From NCBI GenBank assembly GCA_964019415.1, contig OZ025890.1, positions 3,812,553 to 3,876,552 on the forward strand: a stretch of DNA of 64,000 bases, read 5' to 3'. Within the stretch, counting starts at the first letter, position 1, and each line of letters opens with the position of its first letter. The notes beneath the pieces were generated by a model. It saw only the letters and a list, made by a program, of their open reading frames with translations. It made no database searches and was not told where the DNA came from. The DNA is from Ianthella basta. Its lineage: Eukaryota; Porifera; Demospongiae; Verongiida; Ianthellidae. Positions 42,820 to 54,427 of this stretch are shown here, piece by piece. The position numbers were made by a program, and so were the translations under genes.

Positions 42820-44933
42820 CTACTCCGAGGTGGTTGGTGGCAGGTTGGAGTAGCCGAGGCCCAAACCCTTCCCCACATGGGTCTGGAAGCGTGACATCTC
42901 GTATTGCCTCTCTATCTCCTCCATTGCTTTGGTATACTGCTCACGGGTCTGCTGGTCCTTCTCCTGTTCTCCCTCTTTCTCCCCTGCCCCGCCCATCCCC
43001 ATCAGCCGCCTGAACTTAGCCCCCTCACTGTCATCACTGAATGTGGCAAAGTCCCACTGTGAGGTGGAGGTGGTCTCCTGTGGAGGAGGGAGGCCAAAGG
43101 AGAGTCGCCTGGCTGTGGCCATGAGCTTGCCACTCTATGCCTCAAATGACACACTGCTACAGCAGACATGTAGACTACATCATGTAGAGGTATTCCCATC
43201 CCAATAGCATGTTATCGGATAGAATGCTATAGTTTGCAATGACACTACTGCATCCAAGTCACAATAAGGTTGGGACAAATGCTGATTCTACTATTGAAAA
43301 ATTTGTTTGAAATCTTGGATTGTGTATGGAAGGAATATAGATTAATGCTTAGCATGGTATCATCAAAATGGCCACCTAAGCTCACCCAAAATTGCATTGA
43401 GAAGGGTAAGAGACATATGTGTACATAATGAGAAACAAATGAAAAGACGTAAGAAAGAATTCAGCTGTTTTATGCTCAATGTTTAACAACAAAATCATCA
43501 AAATCGTAAATAAGCTTCGGATCCATAAGAAACTTCAAATAGTTGTGAAGCTTTGTAGCTTAGTCCCAACCCTAATGTCTAGACCTTCTGGCACTGATTA
43601 ATGCATAATTAACCCATGGAAATTACATAACAATTAAAAATTGACCCGTTACATTGCTGAACCACATGAGCAGTCAAGTAGTACCACCAACCCACGCCTC
43701 TCCCTCAACACATCCAACTACCATTAGTTTCCCACCCTTAGCCCTTGGTGTGATCTAGTGCTCTCCCTCCCTATGTACCTCCTTCTTCTTGCTGCCCCAA
43801 AGCAGTTTCTTCTTGTCCAGCAGCACCTGCTGCTGCTGCTGCTTGATGGGTTCTCCCTGTGGCTGGGCCACAGCCGACTGAGAGGGCAGCTTGGCTGCCA
43901 GCCGTGTAGCAGCTGCCTTGGCCGCAGCCACTCTCTCCTCTGAAGTTAGGACTGCTGCAAGAGGGGTAGGAATAACAGGGGGAGGGGAGGATGTGGAGGG
44001 GGGAGGGGAGGGGAGTGGAGGGGAGGAGAGGGGGAGGGGAGGGGAGGAGAGGAGGGGAGGGGAGGGGAGGGGAGGAGAGGGGAGGGCAGGGGAGGGGAGG
44101 GAAGAGGAGAGGGGGAGGAGAGGGGGAGGGGAGGGGAGGAGAGGAGGGGAGGGGAGGGGAGGGGAGGAGAGGGGAGGGCAGGGGAGGGGAGGGAAGAGGA
44201 GGAGAGGGGGAGGGGAGGGGGGAGGGGAGGGGGAAGAGTACCAAAGTAAGACTACAGTATAATGGATATGGATGAGATCTTTGAACTAATTACTTCATTC
44301 ATCGGAAACCGGAATGTCTAAATAGTGAGGTGTAGCTCTGTGTACCAAACGCAACTTGCATTGGGTGACTAGCCCCCCTCTCCCCTTCCCAGTCCAAATC
44401 AGAGACATGATTAGGCATTCACTCACCTTCAGGAGGAGCTATAGGTGGCGGTGGCTGGACAACTGGTTTGCTGCTGACCCGTTCTGCCTCCTGCTGCAGC
44501 CACTCCAGAGTGGTGGCCTCCATTTGGTTTAGCTGACTGACACTGGGAGCAGCTGGGGCCGTGAAGCTGTCACGGACCATGGCCTCTGTGTGTGTGTGTG
44601 GGGGGGGGGGGGGGTGTGGTAGGGGAAAGGTGGTGAGTTCACAGCACCATGTGCAGTGGCGGTCCCAACTGACTACCAAAGGTACAAGAGGGTCTATAAC
44701 ACAGTGGAGTGGTCAAGATGTTAGGGAGGGGGACAGCACTAGTCGCCTAACAGTTTGACTCACACACCCGTACACACGCATGTTGTGGTATGCTTGTACT
44801 CTCTCCAGACCTCGTGTGCCACACTAACTACCTAAGAGATGGTACTGACAGCTTAATAATATCCTTGCAGTGTTGTTGCCATAGCAAGAGGTGCAAGTTA
44901 GTCACAGTCCATCCCAAGTGGACTTACACACGT

Positions 44934-45023
<90 letters not shown>

Positions 45024-46381
45024 CTCACTTGGCTGTGGTGGTATTTGGCCAACAGTGGGTGTGACAGGCCCTCTGCCCCGTCCCCTCCTCCTAGGAGGGC
45101 TCCATGAAGGAGACCTCGATCGCGACCGCCTTCGTCTCTCCCTAACAACACAAAGACATCAACACAGGTCACATAGCTCAAGCCTCTTTATAATTAGAGC
45201 AGTAAAACGCAACTCTAAAACCTTCGTACATTCCCAGCTTGCCCATACCACACACACAAAGTGGATGAATACTAGTTGTGTATGAAAAGAACTCATACGT
45301 AGGAGAGTGTGCCACAGGATAAAGTTACACCGTTTAAAGAAACACCTTTAGCAACTTTCATGCTATTGAGCTTGATCCACACTTCAGAGGCTGTCATTTC
45401 CACTGTACTTAAAGCAATCAGTAACAGACAGACTGCCTTAACCAATACACTACACAGACAGCACTACATAAGTTCTCTCTTCCACACACTGGACCATCAG
45501 TCATGTGGAATGGTTAGAGGATGGGGTTGGGAGGTAGCTGAACACAGGGAGAGCCTTGTGACACTGCATGTAACGCATGCAAATACTGTTGTCCACTCCA
45601 GATGACTAGTGGTACCGTTTTCAAAAGGCTACAATTCTATTTTTTTTGGTTCAAAGAGAGGGTTTTCACCATACAAAACAGCCTAGAGAGACCACTGCCC
45701 CATATGCACATGTGTTAGCATACGTATACATGTCCCTGCTGATGAGCCTTCTAATGCAACCCCAATGAATGTGCATACTAGGCCAGTAGTGCCCGCATCC
45801 ATATTCCCAAGTAGCAGCATCAATAACTTGGCATGGCTTACCAACTATTGGAGCGGGACCTCCTGCGCCGATGATGACTGCTTCTTCGATGACGATACGA
45901 GGGGGATTTTGAGCGTGATCGAGACCTTGATCTTCTGCGTGACGGCTTGTGATGGCGATCATCTCTGTCTCGTCTCCCAGGACTTCTATGCCTACTGCTT
46001 TTGTGAGAGTGCCCATCTCTTCGGTCGTCTCCTTCTCTGTGTCTGCTATGACGGCCTGAGGTCTCCTTCTTCCTGTCTGAAGACTGAGGCTCTCCCTGGT
46101 GGGTATAGATAAAAACAGTATTGCTCTAATGACTACTAGCCCCAGTGATGCCCTGCAAAAGACTTTGCCATAAAGAGCTCAAATTGCTAACGTGGCATGC
46201 TCTTCACAGTCACACTTCACACTACATCTCCGAGGCAAAATAACCAGACCTCTGACGTGATGGATTTACGCTTCTATACCATCAATGAATGCTATGACGT
46301 ACATACAAGTGCGCTTACAGCAGATTCTGAATCAGAAGAATACGGTAGAATACCTCCCGCTATCCCGCTAGCTTCCGCCAT
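42820..46381 (-). CDS. RSRC2: Arginine/serine-rich coiled-coil protein 2-like, SMAP domain
   Basis: Nuclear RS-domain protein, presumably linked to pre-mRNA processing. Six exons: 46381-46319, 46095-45842, 45141-45029, 44585-44427, 43954-43779, 43077-42820, giving 340 aa. After a short acidic N-terminus there are two RS-rich exons (RRRSRSRSRSKSPS; RRRSRSRSPSWSPPRRR), a linker with Pro/Gln runs, an Ala/Lys helix ending 'LLWGSKKKE', and a C-terminal SMAP-type domain 'WDFATFSDDSEGAKFRRLMG' with 'EEIERQYEMSR' and 'GKGLGLGY'. The RS region plus a C-terminal SMAP domain is the RSRC2 arrangement; the alternative would be another SMAP-domain protein. It is divergent from the NLR gene and 182 bp upstream of TUFM on the same strand. 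Confidence 0.85.
43976..44236. repeat. (GGGGA)n-type minisatellite, quadruplex-prone
   Basis: 260 bp of GGAGGGG/GGGGAGA units with a higher-order duplication of about 100 bp (the block near 44030-44110 recurs near 44125-44210). It is C-rich in the RSRC2 transcript, directly upstream of the exon starting at 43954. The Gly/Arg/Glu frames across it are artefacts. Confidence 0.95.
44935..45021. repeat. (CA)n beside the RSRC2 exon 3 donor
   Basis: About 87 bp. In the RSRC2 transcript the exon 3 donor GTGAGTCGTG passes directly into (TG)n. Confidence 0.97.
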
Positions 46382-46805
46382 TTTTGTAGGCGTGTTCTTA
46401 TAAATTAGCCAGGGATTAACCCACACGCGCCAGCTGGAGGAGGACGCCACGGTGACTCTTCACCTGGTAGTGTTCACTGTTGGAGCCTTCAATACTAAGA
46501 GAAAGATCAGATCGTTGTTAATATAAGGATTTGTCCGACAAATGGATCAGGTATGAATAATGTACCAGTCGTGTATGCACGCAAACACGTTTGGTTATTA
46601 AATGGGTGGTCATTTCCTTTTACCTGCATGCCCCAAACGGGTGCGCCAGACTGATGTCTATGTATAGTATTCATCTTTTATGTATGCTGAATTGTTGTTT
46701 CATGCTACGCACTGTGTTTGGGATTGTTTTGCTAGCCCCTAACTCGCACATTACCTTAATGTGTAGCTATCCTGCCTTTTACAGCAGTCCTGACCTGCTA
46801 GCGGG
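46382..46805. promoter_or_regulatory. Divergent upstream region, RSRC2 / NLR
   Basis: The 424 bp between two outward-facing start codons. No TATA box or repeat is evident. An unspliced 5' leader for the NLR is assumed. Confidence 0.45.
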
Positions 46806-49478
46806 ATGGCAGATGACGGGCCTTGGGCGAAAGCCCTGCGACAGCAGCAGGTGACTTGGGAACGTCACCTCCCGCTGAATGACATCATCACCATCCTTGA
46901 CGCAGAAGGTCTCCTTGGGCAGTACAGTTATGAAGAGATCAAAAGCCAAGATAATATGATAGAGAAGCGCAGGGAGTTAATCGTATACTTCCTCACGAAG
47001 GATGAAAAGTGCATCGAAAGGTTGGATGAAATAGTGCAGGCACAAGGTGGCTTTAAGCACTTGAAGCTTGATGTTACACCTACACCAGTCCTGGTCCAGC
47101 CAGGGGAGCCGCAGGAAGAGACTGATTTTGAGCCTAATCGATTTGGTGATGTCTGTAAGCAGCTCAAGGAGGTTTATGCCCAAGGTGTTCCAATGAGCCG
47201 CCAGTTTCCCCCCCTCCTTCCCAGGGATCAGCAAAGCTTCTACGACCTGATGCTGAGGACTATGCACCCATTTCAAGAGGATGACAGCTGTGAGGGCACC
47301 TCTGTGGATGATGATGATGAGCCACCCCTCATACAGGTTGTCGGTGACCTACTGTCACACTTTGAGACGAAATGTGCGCGTTGTGTTATCCTGGCTGAGG
47401 GTGTGGCAGGGATGGGTAAAACGTTCCTGGCCTATAAGGTTGCGGGAGATTGGGCTAAGATGGGACTGGGAGCATATGACATGGTCTTGCTCCTGGAGCT
47501 GCGCAGCAAGGACCTTGCTCAGGTTAGCACTGTGCATGAGCTCCTCTCTTTTGTTACTGGCAGTCTAAGTGAGGAAAGCATAAGCCTTATAGCTGAAAGG
47601 ATATGTGCAGAGCGTGGAAGGGGAATTCTCTTTGTTCTGGATGGAGTGGATGAGGCACCAGACATCTTTCGACGAAGCTCGTCTGCTTTGCTATGGAAGA
47701 TGGTCAATGGTGAACACCATGAGACTCTCTATTGTTCTTTCCTTATGACGTCCCGGCCAACACCAACCATTGATTTGCGCAAGGCAGCCACCCTACGTGT
47801 TCAGATTCAAGGCTTCAGTGAGACGACCATTCACAGTGTACTGGAGAAATGGGGGAAGAGGGGCCAGCGACTGAGAGATCACCTTGAGCAGCACCCTTTC
47901 CTCGCTGTTCTGTGTAGGGTGCCTTTGAATCTGGCCACTGCTGTTTCCTGTGCCCGTGTCCAAGATGTCAGCATCAAGAACATTACATCCATCTTTGAGA
48001 CATTCGCAGTGTCACTCATGTCACGTAGTGATCCTGACATTGCTGGGTTCCTCCTGGGAAGTTTGTCAGAGCCTAAACAGTCTCTCTTGAAAGAGGCGGG
48101 TCGTGTAGCGTATAATGGCATCAAGACTGGCACTTTCCTCTTCAGTGAAAATGATTTTGGAAGTGAAGAGCTTGTTAAACAGCTTCTAGTTGCAGGTTTG
48201 CTGATTCCCATCACAACGATGCCAGCCCAATATGGCTTCCCGCACCACATGTTCCAAGAATTTCTTGCGGCTTTGCATCTCTCACATCTGGACCATCAAG
48301 GTTTTCGGGAATGTCTTGAGAAGGATGTTTTTGCATCATCTGGAGGCAGATCAAAGTTTGCCATAGTCTTCCGCTTTTTCTCAGGACTCACCAAGCTCAA
48401 ACATGAGCACTTGCAAGAGCTGTTTGCTCTCTTGCCATCCTTCCTAAAACCTGACCCCACAGTGTCCCACTGGACTGAAAAGCTGGAGAATGTGCTGACC
48501 ATCCTGCACGGTGCACACGAGGCAAGAAACGAGCATCTTCTGAATGAAGCAGTCAGCCATTTTGTCACGCAGCGCAGGCTAGTTACGATCAACCTTCCCT
48601 GTGGCCATTTATTTAACAGTCTCGATTTTTCTACTGTTCGATTTGCACTGAACCACTCTAAGTGCCCGTGGAGCCTGAGTGTCAATGAGTGCAATGTGTC
48701 TAATGGCAACTTGGGAATGCTGTGCTTGGATAAGGATGAAGCAGGGCAGGGCCTGGAGGAATTGGCACTGCGAGACGTCACTATCACGGAACAGGGAACC
48801 ATTGTTTTGCAGTCTCTGTTCAGGAGCTACAAGTCGTGTCTTCACTCGTTGAGCTTCCTCACTGTCCAAACATCCTTCCCCACTCGGATCTTCACTGAAC
48901 TGGCAGCCTGCCGCTTGGAGAAGCTTGTGCTCAGGAACTGCAACCTTACTCCTGAATGCATGACAGAGATTGCACGGTTTCTGAGGCAAGCCACTACATT
49001 GAAGAGCCTCAATGTGTCCAGCAATCCAGACATCAATTCAGCATTGGAGTGTCTCATAGAGGCTGTAGCAGACAGCACAACCCTGCTTGAGCTGGACATT
49101 AGCAGCTGCTGCCTTGGGCCACACGGACCAAAAGCCATTGAATTGAAGCTCAAGAGAAAGAGCAGTCTTCAAAAGTTATCACTGGTAGACCGCACAGCCA
49201 CTGCAGGTGGCATTATAGCCATGCTGAGAGCACCGCATGCAATCGGAGGACTAACCAATCTTCAACTAGACGCAGCTTTCCGGAAGGACTGCAAAGGACA
49301 GTCACCTCCTCAGTTGCATGTACAGTTCATTGTGGACATGATTCCACAGCCTCATCAGCCTCGACACTCTCAGCACGCTTCACAGCACCTGCCAAACTTG
49401 GGCCATGAGATTGATGCAGAGCCAGTGACCCTCACCTCTGCACTTAGATCCGTTGGACAGTTTTTCAGAATTGTATAG
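46806..49478 (+). CDS. NLR-type receptor: CARD-like + NACHT + LRR, intronless
   Basis: 890 aa in one exon. Residues about 10-95 look all-helical and death-fold/CARD-like (LNDIITILDAEGLLGQYSYE, RRELIVYFLTKDEKCIERL). The NACHT ATPase has Walker A GVAGMGKT at 199-206, Walker B 'ILFVLDGVDEAP' near 274-285 and a sensor 'MTSRPT' near 314; a 'VPLNL' segment follows near 370 in the winged-helix region. Residues about 645-815 carry ribonuclease-inhibitor-type LRRs (LEKLVLRNCNLTPECMTEI, LKSLNVSSNPDI, LLELDISSCCLG). The architecture is that of cytosolic NOD-like receptors that sense ligands and signal through the death-fold. The LRR block is short and the C-terminal 80 residues leave the repeat pattern, ending FRIV. 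The N-terminal assignment to CARD rather than DEATH/DED is by eye. Confidence 0.88.
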   Translation: MADDGPWAKALRQQQVTWERHLPLNDIITILDAEGLLGQYSYEEIKSQDNMIEKRRELIVYFLTKDEKCIERLDEIVQAQGGFKHLKLDVTPTPVLVQPGEPQEETDFEPNRFGDVCKQLKEVYAQGVPMSRQFPPLLPRDQQSFYDLMLRTMHPFQEDDSCEGTSVDDDDEPPLIQVVGDLLSHFETKCARCVILAEGVAGMGKTFLAYKVAGDWAKMGLGAYDMVLLLELRSKDLAQVSTVHELLSFVTGSLSEESISLIAERICAERGRGILFVLDGVDEAPDIFRRSSSALLWKMVNGEHHETLYCSFLMTSRPTPTIDLRKAATLRVQIQGFSETTIHSVLEKWGKRGQRLRDHLEQHPFLAVLCRVPLNLATAVSCARVQDVSIKNITSIFETFAVSLMSRSDPDIAGFLLGSLSEPKQSLLKEAGRVAYNGIKTGTFLFSENDFGSEELVKQLLVAGLLIPITTMPAQYGFPHHMFQEFLAALHLSHLDHQGFRECLEKDVFASSGGRSKFAIVFRFFSGLTKLKHEHLQELFALLPSFLKPDPTVSHWTEKLENVLTILHGAHEARNEHLLNEAVSHFVTQRRLVTINLPCGHLFNSLDFSTVRFALNHSKCPWSLSVNECNVSNGNLGMLCLDKDEAGQGLEELALRDVTITEQGTIVLQSLFRSYKSCLHSLSFLTVQTSFPTRIFTELAACRLEKLVLRNCNLTPECMTEIARFLRQATTLKSLNVSSNPDINSALECLIEAVADSTTLLELDISSCCLGPHGPKAIELKLKRKSSLQKLSLVDRTATAGGIIAMLRAPHAIGGLTNLQLDAAFRKDCKGQSPPQLHVQFIVDMIPQPHQPRHSQHASQHLPNLGHEIDAEPVTLTSALRSVGQFFRIV

Positions 49479-49832
49479 ATTAGATATTTGACACAGGATT
49501 GCGGAATACATGCATTAGAAACTGAAGTTGCTACACATTGTACAGTGTATGAGGTATTGGGTGTAAAGTGGTTTGTTATCCAGTCTCTTTCTGCATGTAT
49601 GTTATTATCACACTCACAATGACATGAATGCATGCATGCATTTGGTACACATATATCATTTGTACACACACTTTTCTACATACATACTCTTATGATTGAC
49701 TATAATATTACTGTACAGTGTCATGTTCTGTGATGTTCAATGACAGTTTGTTCTACTTTAGCATGTATCTATAACCAACTGGCCCGGAGTTGGATGCACT
49801 GCTGAATATCAGACAGCAGGCAGTGCTGTTTG
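49479..49832. other. NLR 3' region
   Basis: AT-rich, no second gene seen. Presumably the NLR 3' UTR. No canonical AATAAA was found close to the stop. Confidence 0.4.
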
Positions 49833-50018
49833 ATTAGCGCTTCAGTCCTGTACATGGATGTATGCATGCAGCATGGTGGTATAATGTACATGGGAACATA
49901 TGCAGCTGAAATGGGCATATGTATGCAATAGGATAGTCTCCTGTGGCAGCCTTTGTTATTGCACACTCGCATGTACAATTGCACTATAATACACAGGTGA
50001 AGAAACAGAGGATGATAG
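49833..50018. repeat. Block A, copy 1 (also at 63811-64000)
   Basis: About 186 bp starting 'attagcgcttcagtc' and ending 'ggatgatag', repeated in the same orientation at the right edge of the window with scattered substitutions. Confidence 0.92.
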
Positions 50019-50044
50019 CAAGACCGCAAGCGTGGCAAAATGTT

Positions 50045-50251
50045 GGCAGATGTAGGGATGGTGAAAATGTATTCAAAGTCAGCGCATGTTAATGACCTGG
50101 GTTTTGCATGGACCAGCCCTCCTCCTTGTTGCATGGACCAACTGGCCCCCCTCTTTGCATGGACCGGCCCTCCTCCTTGTTCCTACAGTGTTTCCGCCAG
50201 GTGGTTTTGCCATACCTTGCAGGTACACACTGCACCATCCTTACATCTGCC
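50045..50251 (+). mobile_element. Block B, copy 1: 207-bp element with 19-bp inverted termini
   Basis: Ends GGCAGATGTAGGGATGGTG and the complement of the near-identical right end (one mismatch), a MITE-like structure. The interior holds three ~25-bp direct repeats beginning GCATGGACC. It is present inverted at 63000-63206. Homology extends about 30 bp past each terminus, so the whole block, not only the element, was inverted. Confidence 0.8.
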
Positions 50252-50289
50252 CTTGTTTTTGGAGGAAACATTTTTACACACCCTTATAA

Positions 50290-51837
50290 TGCAACACAGA
50301 GATTGCAAGCCACTGAAGAGCCAGAATGTACGTGTCCAGCAATGTCCAGAGATTTCCTGCTCATCACTGGAGTGTATGTCTCATTATATTGCATGCAACA
50401 TGTGCTAGCACTGAGTAGTGTGGTCTGTCTGTGGTTAGGAGAGAGGAGCTCATTGGAAGTGCTGCTCTTCAGGAACTGCAGCAATTGAGGGAGGTCAGTG
50501 CTCACAGCACACAGAGTTACATGCAGCACTGCACACACTGACACTTGTGCACTGGTTGTGTTGGTGTCTCCTACCTGTGTGTGTGTGTGCGTGTATGTGT
50601 GCGTGTGTTCATAGGAGTTTGCAGCGTACAAGAGTCACATGTTTTCCCTTTTGGAACAAGAGAGGGGACTGAGCTGCAAGCTATGGAAATGATGGAGTAA
50701 CATCTCACATTGGAGGGGGCGTGCACAGAAAACACCAGACATCCCTTAATTGTGAATGGTGTGTTGTAGCAAGACATGTGTGTATTGTATACCATGGTCA
50801 GCTGTGGAATTGATAAATGGATTGTGTTCATGAGGTATAATTGGGGCCAGGCCCACATAATGGAGAGACAATACAATGTGAATCAACCTATTAGGCACTG
50901 CATGCTACAGCTATGGTCCGCACCACGGGCAAATGCAATTCTACGGACCATAGACTGTCAGACTTGACCAACAACAGAGAGGAGAGAGAGAGAACGAGCG
51001 CGGAGTGCCTCAGAAATGCCAGAACAGACGAAAGAATGGTGCCGAGTGCAGAGAGAGCGCGACAGGGCCAGGCGGGCTGCCCAGAGCATAGACATCGTGA
51101 GAATTTCTCCTTAGGTCAGCACGCAGTGGAATACAATGTGCGAGGGAGGCTGCACAGGAGGGAACAGAACCAGGCAACAGAGGAAGGTTGCCAAGCTGAC
51201 CCGGTTAGCAGAATTCATGCATGGTGCCCTTAGTCATGTGACCCCAGAGAACCCCCCCCCCCCTCACACACTGGTACATGTGTCCATGCGTCCAGTGGTG
51301 TGTGGTGTCTTATCCCAATTGTACACAATACACACATATTGCAATCACTCATGTGAATACAGTATTGGAACGGTGAATTATTAATTGTCATGTGACATAT
51401 GGTGTTGGAAATCACATGAGAATCCACCGTTCCAATACTGGAGCTGTTCACATGATCCATTGCAGTCAAGCAGTGTGCAGTGGACAATCAGACAAGAAAC
51501 ACACAAAACCAGAGAAAGGAAAGAGACAAGACTGCTCCAGGATTGGGACTCACTTCACTGATCATGGCAAGTGGTTATGCCGGCATATCATATTTGGAAA
51601 TGAGTTAACTCCGCCCATGACTGGTTAAAACATGTTTACACAGTACACATGGCAATCATAATACATGGGTAATATTAAAGTGATGTAAAATGAGTTGTAT
51701 ACATCACAGTAGATGGAATGGGCCATAAAACTTGAGGGATTTATAAAGTAATACAGATGCAAACTACAACAACAATTGCAAGTACCTAAAACAAGTGCAC
51801 ACATGGCTAGTTGTTGACAAACACACATTGTATACAG
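50290..51837. other. Intergenic with a stem-loop and a possible transposon scrap
   Basis: No supported gene. A perfect 16-nt inverted repeat (CAGTATTGGAACGGTG at 51360-51375, complement at 51425-51440) brackets a 49-bp loop. A short basic frame near 51010-51110 (CRVQRERDRARRAAQ) resembles Arg-rich leaders of some transposon proteins, but the similarity is weak. Confidence 0.4.
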
Positions 51838-54317
51838 TTAGAAAACCTGCACACGCTTATTCTGCCAATCAGCTACATACACCACACCATTGTCATCAAC
51901 ATATATCCCCGCAGGTCCATTAAACCTCCCTGGATGAGAACCTTTCCTCCAAACTCACAAACCAGTTTACCTTCCAATGTGTATACCATTACAATGTTGG
52001 AGGAGTATGAAGTGATCAACAAATGGTTGTCACTAGTAGCAGCAATGCAGAGTGGGGCATACTTGGGCTGGAAACATCTCTTAAAAGTGCCTTCTTTAGA
52101 CCACACACAAACTCTCCTACTCTCATTATCAGTAACATACACAAGGCCATCTGAATCAAATGCTATATCACGAGGGCTATCAAAACACCCTGGGCCACTT
52201 CCTTTTGAGCCAAAAGCAAACAGAAACTTGCCCCCTTCATCGTAAACAGTGACATGGTGGTTTCCAAGGTCACAGATGTTAATCAATCCCTCTGGGCTAA
52301 CAGACACACCACGAGGACCGCTCAAACCATCACTTGACCATACGCCAGGACTACTGGCATGGCGTATGGTCTGAAGGAGTCGGCCATCTTGGGACAGCTT
52401 GACTACTTTATTGTTGAAATAGTCTGTCACCCAAACATCTCCTTTCAGGTCAAATGTGATACCAAGCAACATGCTACCAAGCACTACTTTCCCAAGGGAC
52501 CTCACCAATACACCCTCTTTGGTGAGAAGATGAACACATTTGCCGACATCATCTGTCACAGCTAGCAGGCCCTCACTGTTCACGGTCACTGCATGACACC
52601 CACCACCCTTTGGACCATGCTTGAAGGCAGAATGGAGCAAGGATTTGGAGATGAAACCGAAGTTGTCGATGCTGAGGAGGACTGTCGAGTGTGGTGAGGA
52701 GTCTTCTTGTGCAGATGTGAAGGCAAAGAGGGAGAGGAGGGTTTTGCTGAAGCTAAGGGGAGGCACAGCGGCTTTTCAGGTGGAGACAGGCAGGTGGCAG
52801 GGAGTGAAGAGAGAGGATAGGCTGTGCAAGGAGTGTACCAGTAATGAAGTGGAAGATGTGATGCATTGGCTTCTGAGATGTCCAGCGTGGAACAGCCTTC
52901 GACAGCCATTGTTGCCTGAAGTCCGATCACACACAGAAGACGCAGAAGGCACAGCTCACCTATTGTCCCTTGCTTGTAGAAACTATAACATTTTGTCCAC
53001 TATTATGTCAATGTGGTATGCTCGGTTTGGCAAGTTTTAATTGAGACTCTATGTGTTGTTCTCATCTCTTGCCCGCTCCTGATGTAGTCACAATGGTACA
53101 GCACTTTTTCCTGTTAGCTATGGCACATATCCTGATTAACTCATCAACTGACTATTTACATGATGTTTCTTATGTTTGTGTGTGCTACATTGGACCACAA
53201 TGAGTCCTAGTGGCGCCATGTGGCATGGTGCACGTTAATAATAATTGAATTGAATTGAATATACAGCACTTGCCCAGTTCACACATGCAGTGAACGGCCT
53301 CTCACTGGTGGTGTCCCAAGGTGGGACACCTCAAACTACACCCACACACCATCAACATGTATGCAGCTCTCCTTTTGAGCTGCTGCCAATTGCTTCACCT
53401 TCCCTGCAGCAGTGTTGTCTCTTTCTTTCACTGAATGTTGCAAACGTTGGAGCTCAGCCTCTTTCTCCCTCAAAACTACATCTCTGTCCCTTAATGCTAC
53501 ATCTCTCTCTATCATTGCTCTTTCCTTCTCCTTCAAGGCCTCCCTCAATGCCTCCTCCTTCTCTCTAACTACCTTATCTTTCTCTCTCATCTCTGCCTCC
53601 TTCCCACCAATTACCTTATCCAGCTGCCAGAGTGTCTGATCTTTCCCCCTAATCACATCAACTTTGCTCTGAATCACCTCATCCTTATCCCTAATCACCT
53701 CGTCCTTCTGCCTGCATTCTTCCTCCTTGGCTAACAACTGCTGCTGAAAGTGCTCAATAGAAGCAGTAACATGGCTGCCTGTTGGGAGGGATGACTCGAT
53801 ACGTCTCAGCTCTTGCCCAGCATCACACTGGAGGGACGCTTGTCTGATCGGTTCTCCAGACACTGGCTGACGTGGGTAGAAACAGCTGCTTCTCTTGTGC
53901 AGTGAACAAAACAGTGCAGTGCTCACGGCGCTGGAGCTCGTTTAAAGCAACAAGTTGGTCGTTTTCGTATTTGGTCGGTGCTTCTGGGTCTGGCCACTCG
54001 TGGGTCAGAGTGGAGATGATGATGTTGCCGAAGGAGAACACGTCCAACTTGGTGTCATACTTTGGCGCCTTCTGCAACGCCTCTGGAGCCATGAATGCTA
54101 ACGTGCCCTTTATGGAGGTCTTACGAGTGAGTGCGGATGGGTTGATGGCTCGACTCATGCCAAAATTGCTCACCTTGGTCACGAAAGAGACCACGTTCAA
54201 CAATACGTTGTTCGGACTCAAGTCGTGATGGACGAGAGGCGGGTTCTGGCTGTGGATATAGGCCAGCGCGCTTGTGCCACCAGACAGCACAACCATGCTG
54301 AGGCCATATTGAATCAT
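51838..54317 (-). pseudogene. Broken paralogue of the kinase-coiled coil-NHL gene
   Basis: The order matches the intact gene at 57285-62776 but with several lesions. The kinase begins only at the catalytic loop (LAYIHSQNPPLVHHDLSP); the N-lobe is missing and replaced by unrelated sequence next to an NLR fragment. The DFG motif reads NFG. A frameshift follows QEKQLFLPT near 53870. The coiled coil continues in the other frame (53336-53926) and is longer than in the intact copy by extra heptads. A LINE fragment lies between coil and propeller. The NHL part (52680-51838) keeps five blades and then shifts frame near 51945; the sixth blade is still readable in another frame to a stop at 51838. Sequence conservation outside the lesions is high, so decay is recent or part of it is still expressed. 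Confidence 0.85.
52680..53260 (+). mobile_element. 5'-truncated LINE fragment
   Basis: The plus-strand frame to 53040 encodes the C-terminal end of a LINE ORF2: LRGGTAAFQVETGRW, then a zinc knuckle-like LCKECTSNEVEDVMHWLLRC. It is followed by a 3' UTR and an (ATTGA)n tail ending about 53260. The left boundary is approximate. It separates the coil and propeller portions of the kinase-NHL pseudogene. Confidence 0.75.
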
Positions 54318-54427
54318 GGCTCAAAGAGCAAGAGCAGTCTTTAAACGTTTAAATGGCCCATTGATACAGAAGCTGTGACTCTCACCTCTGCACTTAGATC
54401 TGTTGGACAGATTTTCAGACTTTTGTG
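54313..54427 (+). pseudogene. Fragment of an NLR 3' end
   Basis: About 115 bp matching two pieces of the NLR gene at 46806-49478: the stretch around 49155-49180 (aagagcagtct) joined to 49411-49470 (ctcacctctgcacttagatc and onward), with roughly 220 bp deleted between. It lies directly against the truncated kinase copy, so a rearrangement joined the two. Confidence 0.75.

Noticed and set aside
43771-44275. Gly/Arg/Glu-rich and Pro/Leu/Ser-rich frames
   Set aside because: Produced by the GGGGA minisatellite; only the 43779-43954 part is a real RSRC2 exon.
48296-49153. Minus-strand frames of 103-168 codons
   Set aside because: Antisense shadows of the NLR gene.
51000-51233. Arg-rich frame suggestive of a transposon protein leader
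   Set aside because: Too short and low-complexity to assign to any element class.
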